Part shown: positions 41,470-50,138 of the stretch, piece by piece
Position numbering within the stretch: position 1 is the first letter of the stretch
How the letters are laid out: each line of letters starts with the position of its first letter
NCBI RefSeq assembly: GCF_900109785.1
Contig: NZ_FOBH01000001.1
Span: forward strand, 62,001 to 126,000
Source of the DNA: Nitrosovibrio tenuis
Lineage (GTDB): Bacteria > Pseudomonadota > Gammaproteobacteria > Burkholderiales > Nitrosomonadaceae
Reading direction: 5' to 3'
DNA: 64,000 bases
The notes under the pieces: generated by a model
What the model was told of the DNA's origin: nothing
The model's database searches: none
Seen by the model: the letters and a program-made list of their open reading frames with translations, nothing else
Program-made: the position numbers and the translations under genes

Positions 41470-43027
41470 AAACTGGCGCTCTCACAAGCATTTATTGCCG
41501 GCTGCTTACCTGGCTGCAACGGCAATGTTATTACTGTCTTCCTACTCGGATGCGGCTGAATGGAGGGTAATTCGTCGAACGAATTTGGTTGAAACATATA
41601 GCGATAACGTGCGATTGGGAGGGGGGGCCGGAACGGATGATTTCATCACTCAGACTAATCCGGGTATAACGGTAACCGGGATAGGAAACCGCTTCAATGC
41701 CAACATAGATTACACGTTGAACAATCTCATCTATGCCAACAACAGTAATTTTAACCGAATCAGGCACCAACTCAACGCCATTGGGACTGCCGAGCTGGTG
41801 AAAGATCTGTTTTTCGTGGATGGAAGCGCTTCAATCAGACAGCAGAATACTTCCTTGCTTGGGCCGCAGGGGATTGACAATGTCAATGTCACAGGCAACA
41901 GGTCCAATGTAAGCCTTTATAGTGTCAGTCCCTACCTGCGCCATCGTTTTCAGAACTTTGCATCAACCGAACTCCGTTATATCCACAATATAGTCAATTC
42001 AAGTGCAAACTCGCTTTTTAACAGCCAAGGGGATAGCTTCCTTCTTGGCCTCAACAGTGGTACCGCTTTCAACACGCTTGGGTGGGGCGTGAATTACAGC
42101 AATCAAATGATCCACTTCGCTACCGGCCGGTCAGTCGAACTGGAGCGTACGATCGGTAACCTTCGTTACCGGGTAACGCCGCAATTTGGCCTGACCGCAA
42201 CCGGTGGCTACGAAAGAAACAGTTTTATTTCGATCAGAGGGAGTCCCTCGGCACCTCTCTGGACGGTTGGTTTTGCATGGGCACCCACTGAAAGAACGAA
42301 CATTGCTGTGAACGGCGGACAACGGTTCTTCGGCAACACCTATTCAGCCCTGGCCAGTCATCGTACCCGCTTGACCGCCTGGGATGTCAGTTATAGCCAA
42401 GATATCACAACCTTCAACCAGCAGGCTGGCCTTGGCCTTGGTTCATCAGCCGGCTTCGGGGGATCGCTGAACCAACTCCTCGCGGCGCAAAATCCCACTC
42501 TCAGCCCCGACGCAATCCAGCAAGCTAGCGGCGCAATTCTTGGCCTCGGAGCGACCGGTTCTTTTTTTGGTCCTACCAACTTTTTAACCAACCGCCTCTT
42601 CCTGCAGAAGATGCTACAGGCTTCTGTCGCGATGAATGGAGCAAGAAATACTGTTGTGCTCAGAGTATTCGATATGACGCGCCAGGCATTCTCTCCAGAC
42701 TCGGTCGACGCCGGTTTGGTTGGGGCGGGAGATTTGGCACTGCTTAACCACACGAGGCAGCGCGGTGCAAATGCATTATGGAGCTACCGGCTTAGCCAAT
42801 TGACGAGTGCCAACGCCAATTTCGGGTACACGAAATTCAGCTTTCTGGGTGCCGGCAGAGTGGATGACTTTTGGCTGATCACGCTCGGCTTGTCCAGGCA
42901 ATTCTCGCAAATCCGGCCTAATCTGAATGGAACGCTTCAGGTGCGGCATCAGGAACGAAATTCCAATCAGCCCGGGGCAGACTACCGGGAGAACGCCATT
43001 ATTGCGTCCCTGAACATGAGTTTTTAA
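41456..43027 (+). CDS. XrtA-associated outer-membrane beta-barrel protein
   Basis: A 523-residue protein of the TIGR03016-type PEP-CTERM-associated outer-membrane family. Seen: signal peptide (PAAYLAATAMLLLSSYSDAA), then many alternating-residue beta strands rich in N, G, T, S, Y and R (YSDNVRLGGGAGTDDF, GGYERNSFISIRG), and a C-terminal strand ending in aromatic F (ENAIIASLNMSF), the usual barrel-assembly signal. It is thought to take part in EPS passage or anchoring; the exact role is unknown. Starts inside the end of the kinase gene, so the two are translationally coupled. Confidence 0.88.
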   Translation: MRAPENWRSHKHLLPAAYLAATAMLLLSSYSDAAEWRVIRRTNLVETYSDNVRLGGGAGTDDFITQTNPGITVTGIGNRFNANIDYTLNNLIYANNSNFNRIRHQLNAIGTAELVKDLFFVDGSASIRQQNTSLLGPQGIDNVNVTGNRSNVSLYSVSPYLRHRFQNFASTELRYIHNIVNSSANSLFNSQGDSFLLGLNSGTAFNTLGWGVNYSNQMIHFATGRSVELERTIGNLRYRVTPQFGLTATGGYERNSFISIRGSPSAPLWTVGFAWAPTERTNIAVNGGQRFFGNTYSALASHRTRLTAWDVSYSQDITTFNQQAGLGLGSSAGFGGSLNQLLAAQNPTLSPDAIQQASGAILGLGATGSFFGPTNFLTNRLFLQKMLQASVAMNGARNTVVLRVFDMTRQAFSPDSVDAGLVGAGDLALLNHTRQRGANALWSYRLSQLTSANANFGYTKFSFLGAGRVDDFWLITLGLSRQFSQIRPNLNGTLQVRHQERNSNQPGADYRENAIIASLNMSF

Positions 43028-43056
43028 AGCGGAAGTTTCTTGGCGAAAATAATCGA

Positions 43057-44070
43057 ATGTACTCATCATTCTATGGCTTCAGAGTCAAACCGTTTCAATT
43101 AAAACCCGATCCGAATTTTTTCTTCGGTAGCAAGGGTCATAAACGCGCCATGGCCTATCTCGAGTATGGACTCGCCCAAGGAGAGGGTTTTATTGTCATT
43201 ACCGGCGAAGTGGGTGCGGGCAAAACGACACTGGTTCGGCATCTTTTTCGCAAGCTGGATTCCGAGAAGATTCTCCCTGCGCAGGTTGTAAATACCGATC
43301 TGGATTCCGGCGACACGTTGAGAATGGTGTCTGCGGCGTTTGGGTTGCCCTATGAAAATCTAAGCAAGGCTTCGTTGTTAATCGGGCTGGAACAATTCTT
43401 TCGTCAGTGCGATCAGCAGGGAAAACGCTCCCTCCTGGTAGTCGATGAAGCGCAGAATCTCTCTCCTCGGACCGTAGAAGAGTTGAGAATGCTTTCCAAT
43501 TTCCAAACGGATGATAGGCCCCTCTTACAAACTTTTTTGCTTGGCCAGCCGGAGTTCAGGGAAACTCTAATGAGCCGCGACATGCAGCAATTGCGCCAGA
43601 GAGTGATTGCAACGTATCACCTCGGGCCCATGGACTTGGCCGAAACACAATCGTACATTGAACATCGGTTAACGACGGCAGGCTGGCAGGGAAATCCGTC
43701 ATTTGATGAGGATGCCTTTGGCGCCATTTATGATTACACAGCAGGTATTCCCCGAAAAATAAATGGGCTTTGCGATCGCCTCCTGCTGATGGGTTACCTG
43801 GAAAAATTGCACAGTTTCAGTAGCGCGGAAGTTAACGAAGTTATTCGTGATATTCAGCAGGAATTCGATGTGCCGGCTGCCACAGTCCGCATGCCAGGCG
43901 ACAGTCCTGGCACACCTGTGTCGGAGAGCAGTGAATCTCTACTCAAGATGGAAAATACGGATAACCGGCTTGCCAGGCTGGAGGAATCGGTTGTCTCGTT
44001 GCTGGAGTTGCTCAAGCAAATACTCTCCCTTTCGGATCCGGGCAAAAAACTTAAAAAGGACAAGATTTGA
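43057..44070 (+). CDS. XrtA-associated ExeA-like ATPase
   Basis: A 337-residue AAA ATPase of the TIGR03015-type PEP-CTERM family, related to ExeA/GspA of type II secretion. Seen: the family start YGFRVKPFQLKPDPNFFFGS, Walker A GEVGAGKT (residues 50-57), Walker B SLLVVDEAQNLS, and YTAGIPRKINGLCDRLLLMG, with a C-terminal tail of about 60 variable residues. It probably powers or gates a step of EPS export; details are not known. It lies between the outer-membrane protein and deacetylase genes, its normal place. Confidence 0.93.
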   Translation: MYSSFYGFRVKPFQLKPDPNFFFGSKGHKRAMAYLEYGLAQGEGFIVITGEVGAGKTTLVRHLFRKLDSEKILPAQVVNTDLDSGDTLRMVSAAFGLPYENLSKASLLIGLEQFFRQCDQQGKRSLLVVDEAQNLSPRTVEELRMLSNFQTDDRPLLQTFLLGQPEFRETLMSRDMQQLRQRVIATYHLGPMDLAETQSYIEHRLTTAGWQGNPSFDEDAFGAIYDYTAGIPRKINGLCDRLLLMGYLEKLHSFSSAEVNEVIRDIQQEFDVPAATVRMPGDSPGTPVSESSESLLKMENTDNRLARLEESVVSLLELLKQILSLSDPGKKLKKDKI

Positions 44071-44101
44071 TGTGGTCTACGCGCCGGACGCATTCCTCCC
44101 G

Positions 44102-44941
44102 ATGACCCAGACGTCAATACGTAACGCTATGACGATCGATGTGGAGGACTATTTCCAGGTTTCCGCATTCGCTCCGTATATCGCTCGGGAACGGTGGGAA
44201 TCCATACCTTGCCGAGTAGAGTCCAATGTTGACCGCATCCTTGCTTTATTGGATGAAGAGGGCACAAAAGCGACGTTTTTCACCTTGGGATGGATCGCCG
44301 ACCGGTATCCTGCAATGGTAAGCCGCATCGTTTCAAATGGTCACGAGCTTGCAAGCCATGGATGGGCTCACTACCGTGTTTCCGATCAAAATCCGGATGA
44401 ATTTCGTGAAGATATCCTCCGAAGTAAAGCCATTTTGGAAGATATCGGTGGCCAGGCGGTTTTAGGGTACCGTGCACCCAGTTTTTCCATAGGCCGGCAT
44501 AACCAATGGGCACTGGATCTGCTTGAAGAGGCGGGTTACCGTTACAGCTCGAGCATTTACCCAGTTCGACACGATCATTATGGGATTCCCGATGCCCCCC
44601 GTTTTGCATATTATCCCCGCGGCAGTGGGTTGCTGGAATTGCCCATCACCACAATGCGCCTGTTCAGGCAAAATATTCCCGCCGGAGGCGGCGGCTATTT
44701 CAGGCTTTGGCCCTATCCCGTTTCAAAATGGTTTTTGAAAAGGCTGAATCAACTGGAGCAGCGCTCTGCGATTTTCTACTTCCATCCTTGGGAAATAGAT
44801 CATCAACAGCCGCGTCAAAAAGGTATCAGTATGAAAACGCGCTTCCGCCATTATTACAATCTCCACCGCATGGAAAAGCGGATCAAAGCACTGACCCGTG
44901 ACTTCAACTGGAATCGAATGGATCGGGTTTTCCTTGATTAG
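44102..44941 (+). CDS. XrtA-system polysaccharide deacetylase (DUF3473)
   Basis: A 279-residue NodB-type deacetylase with the DUF3473 C-terminal part, the subtype tied to XrtA loci. Seen: NAMTIDVEDYFQVSAFAPYI (catalytic Asp), TKATFFTLGWIADRYP, ASHGWAHYRVSDQ (H-x4-H type), LGYRAPSFSIGRHNQWALD, and the DUF3473 end with FYFHPWEID and RFRHYYNLHRMEKRI. I chose ATG 44102 because the conserved block begins just after it; the frame is open further upstream inside the ATPase gene. Confidence 0.93.
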   Translation: MTQTSIRNAMTIDVEDYFQVSAFAPYIARERWESIPCRVESNVDRILALLDEEGTKATFFTLGWIADRYPAMVSRIVSNGHELASHGWAHYRVSDQNPDEFREDILRSKAILEDIGGQAVLGYRAPSFSIGRHNQWALDLLEEAGYRYSSSIYPVRHDHYGIPDAPRFAYYPRGSGLLELPITTMRLFRQNIPAGGGGYFRLWPYPVSKWFLKRLNQLEQRSAIFYFHPWEIDHQQPRQKGISMKTRFRHYYNLHRMEKRIKALTRDFNWNRMDRVFLD

Positions 44942-46031
44942 CAGCACGGGTTGTCCTATTGACGCATCTCAGGAGAATCGCAGCCACTCCTCCGTTCGGG
45001 CTGATACTCCATCTGTGCATTTACTTCAGCCACAACAGGCCAAAAGATGGGACGAATTCGTGTCGCTCTGCCCCGAAGCGACCTTTTTCCACCGCAGCGG
45101 ATGGCAAACGGTCATCGAACGTGCGTTCGGGCATAAAACATGGTTCCTGTATGTGGAATTGGATGGTCAGGTTCAAGGTGTGCTGCCTTTAGCTGAGATT
45201 AACAGCCGGCTTTTCGGTCATTCCTTGAGTTCACTTCCATTTTGTGTATATGGCGGAATCGCTGCCACTTCTGAAACAGGGCGGCAAGCGCTCGACCATG
45301 CAGCCCAGGCGCTCGCGTCGCGGCTGCAAGTGGACTATCTGGAATACCGCAATCTAAGAGCGCTGCATGCGCAATGGCCAACCAAGGACTTGTATGTGAC
45401 TTTCCGCAAAGAGATCGCCCCTGAAGTGGAGGATAACATGCAAGCCATCCCGCGCAAGCAGCGCGCAATGGTACGCAAGGGTATCAAGGCTGGACTGGAA
45501 AGCGTCATAGATGAAGATACCTTACGTTTTTTTTCGGCGTATTCGGCAAGCGTGCACCGGCTTGGTACTCCAGTGTTTTCCAAAAGCTATTTCCGTCTTC
45601 TCAAGGAGGTGTTCGGGCAGGATTGCGAACTTATGATTATTGAAAAAGGTGGGCAAATTGTCAGCGGGGTCATGAGTTTTTATTTTCGAGACGAGGTCTT
45701 GCCCTACTATGGTGGCGGTACTCATGAAGCTCGGGAAGTAGCGGGAAATGACTTTATGTATTGGGAACTGATGCGCCGTGCTTGTGAAAGAGGATATAAA
45801 ACATTTGATTTCGGCCGTAGCAAGCACAATACCGGCTCTTTCGATTTCAAGAAAAACTGGGGGTTCGAACCCACGCCACTTTATTATGAATACCAGCTAC
45901 ACGGGTCTGAGGCAGTGCCTGATCACAATCCCCTCAATCCCCGGTACCGGCTGTTCATCAAAGCTTGGCAGAAGCTGCCTCTGCGGCTTGCCAATCTCAT
46001 CGGCCCGCATATCGTGAAAAATCTGGGCTGA
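44934..46031 (+). CDS. XrtA-associated FemAB-like protein
   Basis: A GNAT/FemAB-type protein of the TIGR03019 PEP-CTERM family, likely attaching an aminoacyl or acyl group to the glycan. Seen: ATFFHRSGWQTVIERAFGH, GVLPLAEINSRLFGHSLSSL, KQRAMVRKGIKAGLES and the C-terminal FDFGRSKHNTGSFDFKKNWG, all family features. Start is unsettled: GTG 44898 (overlaps the deacetylase by 44 bp), TTG 44934 (8-bp overlap), or GTG 45015, which would begin right at the conserved domain. None has a clear ribosome site; I give 44934. Confidence 0.9.
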   Translation: MISSTGCPIDASQENRSHSSVRADTPSVHLLQPQQAKRWDEFVSLCPEATFFHRSGWQTVIERAFGHKTWFLYVELDGQVQGVLPLAEINSRLFGHSLSSLPFCVYGGIAATSETGRQALDHAAQALASRLQVDYLEYRNLRALHAQWPTKDLYVTFRKEIAPEVEDNMQAIPRKQRAMVRKGIKAGLESVIDEDTLRFFSAYSASVHRLGTPVFSKSYFRLLKEVFGQDCELMIIEKGGQIVSGVMSFYFRDEVLPYYGGGTHEAREVAGNDFMYWELMRRACERGYKTFDFGRSKHNTGSFDFKKNWGFEPTPLYYEYQLHGSEAVPDHNPLNPRYRLFIKAWQKLPLRLANLIGPHIVKNLG

Positions 46032-46033
46032 CA

Positions 46034-47293
46034 ATGGAGGAAATTCTTTATCTCGTCCACCGCTTTCCTTATCCTCCGAACAAGGGAGATAAAATACGCT
46101 CTTATCATCTACTCAGGCATTTGAGTCAACGCTATCGCATTCATCTCGGTACCTTTATTGATGACGACGGGGACTGGAAGTATCGCGATAAAGTGAAAGG
46201 CCTCTGCGGCGAGACCTGTTTTATCGATCTCTCCCCAAAGGTAGCGCGTGTACGCAGCCTCCGCGGTTTTTTTTCCGGGCGGCCTCTGACCTTGCCCTAT
46301 TATTGGGATAAGGGATTGCAAACTTGGGTAAACAGTATTCTTGAAACGAGACCGGTCAGAAATATTCTGGTTTTTTCCTCGGCCATGGCCCAATACGTCA
46401 GCCATGCGAGAAACGCACACCGCATAGTCGATTTCGTCGATATTGATTCCGATAAATGGCGGCAATATGCAAACGCCACACGCTGGCCGATGAACCGGGT
46501 TTATCGGCGCGAGTCGAAATTGCTTCTTGGCTACGAACGGCAGGTTGCTGTAGATTTTGATTGCGCCACATTCGTTTCCCAGGCGGAAGCCGACCTATTC
46601 GGAAAACTCGTGCCAGAAGCTGCGAAGAAGGTTACGTACTTCAACAATGGCGTCGATGCCGACTATTTCTCACCGCATCGGCCGTACTCAAATCCCTACA
46701 CGGCCGGTTTACCTACATTGGTCTTCACTGGCGCGATGGACTATTGGGCCAATATTGACGCCGTGGAATGGTTTGCGCGCCGGGTTTTTTCCGAGGTTCG
46801 CGCGCAATTACCCATGGTTGAGTTTCACATAGTGGGTGCGCGTCCCACCGCAGCAGTAATCGCTTTAGCCAGTCTGCCCGGTGTAACGGTAACCGGATCG
46901 GTACCGGATGTCCGGCCTTTTCTCGCCCATGCCTCCCTGGTCGTAGTTCCGCTGCGTATCGCCCGCGGTATACAAAACAAAGTGCTTGAAGCAATGGCGA
47001 TGGAAAAAATTGCAGTGATCTCCCCTCAGGCGATGGAAGGCATCCACGCGTGCCCCGGCCGGGAACTGGTCGTAGCAAGCGATGGTAGTGAGTTCGCCTC
47101 CCACATTCTGGCGGTGCTGGCCAACGGATCGGATTCGTCCATGGGTCATGCTGCAAGGAATCGTGTGCTTGAATGCTACAGTTGGGAAAAAAGCCTGGGG
47201 GGCATCGACAGGCTTCTTGCCCGGACACGAACAATTTATTCTGATGAAGAGGTCCGGCCGGCCGCAAAGTTGCTTCAGATTGGCGGGAGATGA
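46034..47293 (+). CDS. XrtA-system glycosyltransferase (TIGR03087 type)
   Basis: A 419-residue GT4-like (GT-B fold) sugar transferase of the PEP-CTERM/EpsH1 family. Seen: MEEILYLVHRFPYPPNKGDK and RSYHLLRHLSQRY at the start, and in the C-terminal domain VFTGAMDYWANIDAVEWF, GSVPDVRPFLAHASLVVVPL, and RGIQNKVLEAMAMEK with the donor-binding glutamate. The ATG at 46034 lies 2 bp after the FemAB stop. It ends in an ATGA overlap with xrtA, so the two are translated together. Confidence 0.92.
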   Translation: MEEILYLVHRFPYPPNKGDKIRSYHLLRHLSQRYRIHLGTFIDDDGDWKYRDKVKGLCGETCFIDLSPKVARVRSLRGFFSGRPLTLPYYWDKGLQTWVNSILETRPVRNILVFSSAMAQYVSHARNAHRIVDFVDIDSDKWRQYANATRWPMNRVYRRESKLLLGYERQVAVDFDCATFVSQAEADLFGKLVPEAAKKVTYFNNGVDADYFSPHRPYSNPYTAGLPTLVFTGAMDYWANIDAVEWFARRVFSEVRAQLPMVEFHIVGARPTAAVIALASLPGVTVTGSVPDVRPFLAHASLVVVPLRIARGIQNKVLEAMAMEKIAVISPQAMEGIHACPGRELVVASDGSEFASHILAVLANGSDSSMGHAARNRVLECYSWEKSLGGIDRLLARTRTIYSDEEVRPAAKLLQIGGR

Positions 47294-48927
47294 TTGGCAT
47301 GGATATTCAAACGCCGCAAAAATTAACGCATGACCCCGTGATAACGCTGGATCAACACGGTTTTAAAATAGCTGTCGCCGTAACGCTCGTTACAATTGTT
47401 GCCATTCTCGCGAGCTACCACAAAACGACCTGGTCCATGGTATCCATCTGGGCACGATCCGATACATTTGCTCATGGCTTTCTGATTTTTCCTTTCAGCG
47501 CTTATTTGATATGGACGCAACGCAAGCGTCTCAGCGCCCTTAGTCTTCAACCGAACCTGTTTGGGCTGGCTGCGCTTGCCACCATCGGTTTTAGCTGGCT
47601 GCTTGCAATACTCGCCAGCGTTCAGGTGTTCGAGCAGATTTTCCTTGTGGCGATGATCCCTGCCGCAGTTTGGGCAATTCTTGGAAACCGCATGGTATGG
47701 GCACTGGCTTTCCCGTTAGCTTATCTCTTGCTTGCCGTACCGTTTGGGGAGGCGCTTATTTCTCCCCTGATAGACTTTACCGCCGACTTTACCGTGGCGG
47801 CATTACAATTGACGGGCATCCCGGTTTATCGTGAAGGCAGCTTTTTTACCATCCCGAGCGGGAACTGGTCCGTTGTGGAAGCCTGCAGCGGCTTGCGCTA
47901 CCTGATCGCATCTTTTACGCTGGGTACTCTTTACGCTTATCTGACCTACCAAAGCCTGAAGCGCCGCCTGATCTTCATTGCATTGTCGGTGATAGTGCCC
48001 TTGGTCGCCAACGGCATCCGCGCATACATGATTGTGATGACGGGTCATTTGAGCGATATGCGTCTCGCCGTGGGAATTGATCATCTGATCTACGGTTGGG
48101 TTTTTTTTGGCTTCGTGATGCTTTTATTATTCTGGATCGGATCCTTCTGGCGCGAGGACGAGCCAAAATCTGCCGGTCCGATGACCCACTTCGAGCCTGA
48201 ATCGGACCCGACGCCGGGCGGCGTTCCACTCAAGAGCCTGATCTACGCCGCCACCGCGGTCGTTGCTGTTGCACTTATCTGGCCGGCTTATGCCGCTTAC
48301 CTCGAAAACATGCTTTCCCGCAGCGATACAATGCCTAAGCTCGAGATTGCCGGTCTCTCGCAGAAATGGGAAATCAGCCCGAGGGGGGGTTCTGAATGGA
48401 GGCCACAATACATTGGCGCAACTACCCAGCTCCTGCAACACTATAACGATAGCAAACGGCCGGAGAGAGCAGTGGATCTATACATTACCTATTATCGAAA
48501 TCAACAGCAGGGGAAAGAGCTGGTGAATTCGGAAAATGTGCTTACGTTGGAAAATGAGTCGGAAAATGAATCGCAAAGTAATCCCGAAACTCGATCCCAT
48601 TGGCGGAACGTCAAGCACGACACGCGTACTGTATCCTTTGGCTCCGGCGAAGGGGTAATTAATCAGAACCTCATACAATCATCCTCATCCAAGCTGCTGG
48701 TATGGAGGTGGTATTGGCTTGGTGAAGAAAAAACCGCCAATCCCTATCTGGCCAAACTGATTCTCGCCAGAAACAAACTTATGGGCAGGGCTGATGATGG
48801 GGCAGAGATTATTGTTGCGGCATCTTATGACGACGTATCCGATGAGGCGGCTCCGATACTTGAAAGTTTTTTCGCCGATATGATGCCATCCATAGAAACA
48901 TCTCTCCGGAATGCGGGCAATCGCTAG
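47290..48927 (+). CDS. xrtA: Exosortase A fused to EpsI domain
   Basis: A 545-residue membrane transpeptidase-like enzyme that recognises the PEP-CTERM sorting signal and cleaves it, tied to EPS production. Seen: eight or more transmembrane segments in the first 300 residues; the catalytic Cys199 in VEACSGLRYLIAS, Arg244 in NGIRAYMIV, and His265 in DHLIYGWVFFG, the accepted triad. From about residue 305 a second part has one membrane helix (SLIYAATAVVAVALIWPAY) and an EpsI/DUF3485 periplasmic domain to the end. EpsI is encoded separately in some hosts; the fused form is common in betaproteobacteria. No PEP-CTERM substrate was found in the window. Confidence 0.96.
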   Translation: MIGMDIQTPQKLTHDPVITLDQHGFKIAVAVTLVTIVAILASYHKTTWSMVSIWARSDTFAHGFLIFPFSAYLIWTQRKRLSALSLQPNLFGLAALATIGFSWLLAILASVQVFEQIFLVAMIPAAVWAILGNRMVWALAFPLAYLLLAVPFGEALISPLIDFTADFTVAALQLTGIPVYREGSFFTIPSGNWSVVEACSGLRYLIASFTLGTLYAYLTYQSLKRRLIFIALSVIVPLVANGIRAYMIVMTGHLSDMRLAVGIDHLIYGWVFFGFVMLLLFWIGSFWREDEPKSAGPMTHFEPESDPTPGGVPLKSLIYAATAVVAVALIWPAYAAYLENMLSRSDTMPKLEIAGLSQKWEISPRGGSEWRPQYIGATTQLLQHYNDSKRPERAVDLYITYYRNQQQGKELVNSENVLTLENESENESQSNPETRSHWRNVKHDTRTVSFGSGEGVINQNLIQSSSSKLLVWRWYWLGEEKTANPYLAKLILARNKLMGRADDGAEIIVAASYDDVSDEAAPILESFFADMMPSIETSLRNAGNR

Positions 48928-48930
48928 TAA

Positions 48931-50121
48931 ATGGCAGGTCAAACAAGATCCGCGGAAGTCCTTGAACAGCCTCCCCTTGTTGTTCATGTGATTTACCATT
49001 TAGGTGTAGGCGGCCTGGAAAACGGACTCATCAATCTGATCAACCATATTCCGACGGAGCGTTACCGCCATGCCATCGTTTGCCTCAAGGGATATTCCGA
49101 CTTTCGCAGGAGGATCATCAGGCATGATGTGGAAATTATAGCGTTGAACAAGCGTGAGGGAAACGACCTCAATCTTTACGTCGCTCTTTTTAAGGCATTC
49201 AGGCGGCTGAGGCCAGATATCGTGCACACCCGCAACCTTGGCACGATGGAGGGCCAGGTCATCGCCGCCATTACGGGCGCACGGGCACGCGTGCACGGGG
49301 AACACGGTCGCGACATTTTTGACTTGCATGGGAAAAACCGTAAATACAACTTACTGCGCAAGGCGATTTGCCCTTTAGTGACCGATTTCATTGCCGTTAG
49401 CAAAGATCTGGAAAACTGGCTCGTCAATACTATTGGTGCAACACCCGTCCGCGTCAACCAGATCTACAACGGCGTCGACAGTACACGTTTTTCCCCGCGC
49501 AACCACCATATTTTTGCAGCCGGGCGCATTGGAGGTATACCGGAAGGATTTATTGCTGACAATACATTTGTTATTGGAAGTGTTGGAAGAATGGCGGATG
49601 TAAAAAATTTTCCCTGTTTGGTTCAGGCTTTTCTGATGCTGTTGAAAGAAGAACCTTCAGCTCGCCAACGACTTCGGCTCCTGATAATCGGGGATGGGAA
49701 TTCACGTGGGAAGTGCGTCAATATGTTACGTGAAGCGGGAGCGGAAGCCCTTGGCTGGTTTCCAGGTGAGCGCGCAGACATTCCGGAGCTGATGCGGGCT
49801 ATGGATTTGTTCGTGCTTCCCTCGCTCGGCGAAGGCATTTCCAACACCATTCTCGAAGCCATGTCCACTGGTTTGCCAGTCATAGCGACCAGGGTTGGCG
49901 GAAATGTGGAACTGATAAAAGAAGGAGTTACTGGAACACTTATTCCGCCAGACGCGCCAGCGGCCATGATGACAGCCATATTGAGCTATTATAAGCATCC
50001 CGAGCTGATCGCCAGCCATGGGTCGGCAGCGCGAGAACAGATTCAGGCAAGCTTCAGCATCGAGGCCATGACGAAGGGCTATCTCCGGGTCTATGACAAG
50101 GTGTTATGCAGACAAAGTTGA
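48931..50121 (+). CDS. XrtA-system glycosyltransferase (TIGR03088 type)
   Basis: A 396-residue GT4 family glycosyltransferase. Seen: VVHVIYHLGVGGLENGLINL at the start, HTRNLGTMEGQVIAAITGA, GEHGRDIFDLHGKNRKY, and the C-terminal GSVGRMADVKNF and DLFVLPSLGEGISNTILEAM with the conserved E-x7-E. Family members sit next to xrtA and are presumed to build the EPS repeat unit on the cytoplasmic face. It follows xrtA by 3 bp. Confidence 0.93.
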   Translation: MAGQTRSAEVLEQPPLVVHVIYHLGVGGLENGLINLINHIPTERYRHAIVCLKGYSDFRRRIIRHDVEIIALNKREGNDLNLYVALFKAFRRLRPDIVHTRNLGTMEGQVIAAITGARARVHGEHGRDIFDLHGKNRKYNLLRKAICPLVTDFIAVSKDLENWLVNTIGATPVRVNQIYNGVDSTRFSPRNHHIFAAGRIGGIPEGFIADNTFVIGSVGRMADVKNFPCLVQAFLMLLKEEPSARQRLRLLIIGDGNSRGKCVNMLREAGAEALGWFPGERADIPELMRAMDLFVLPSLGEGISNTILEAMSTGLPVIATRVGGNVELIKEGVTGTLIPPDAPAAMMTAILSYYKHPELIASHGSAAREQIQASFSIEAMTKGYLRVYDKVLCRQS

Positions 50122-50138
50122 GATAAAGGAAAACCAGC

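Noticed and set aside
45855-45885. GGGTTCGAACCC, similar to a tRNA T-arm
   Set aside because: It lies within the conserved end of the FemAB-like gene and no acceptor or anticodon arms surround it.
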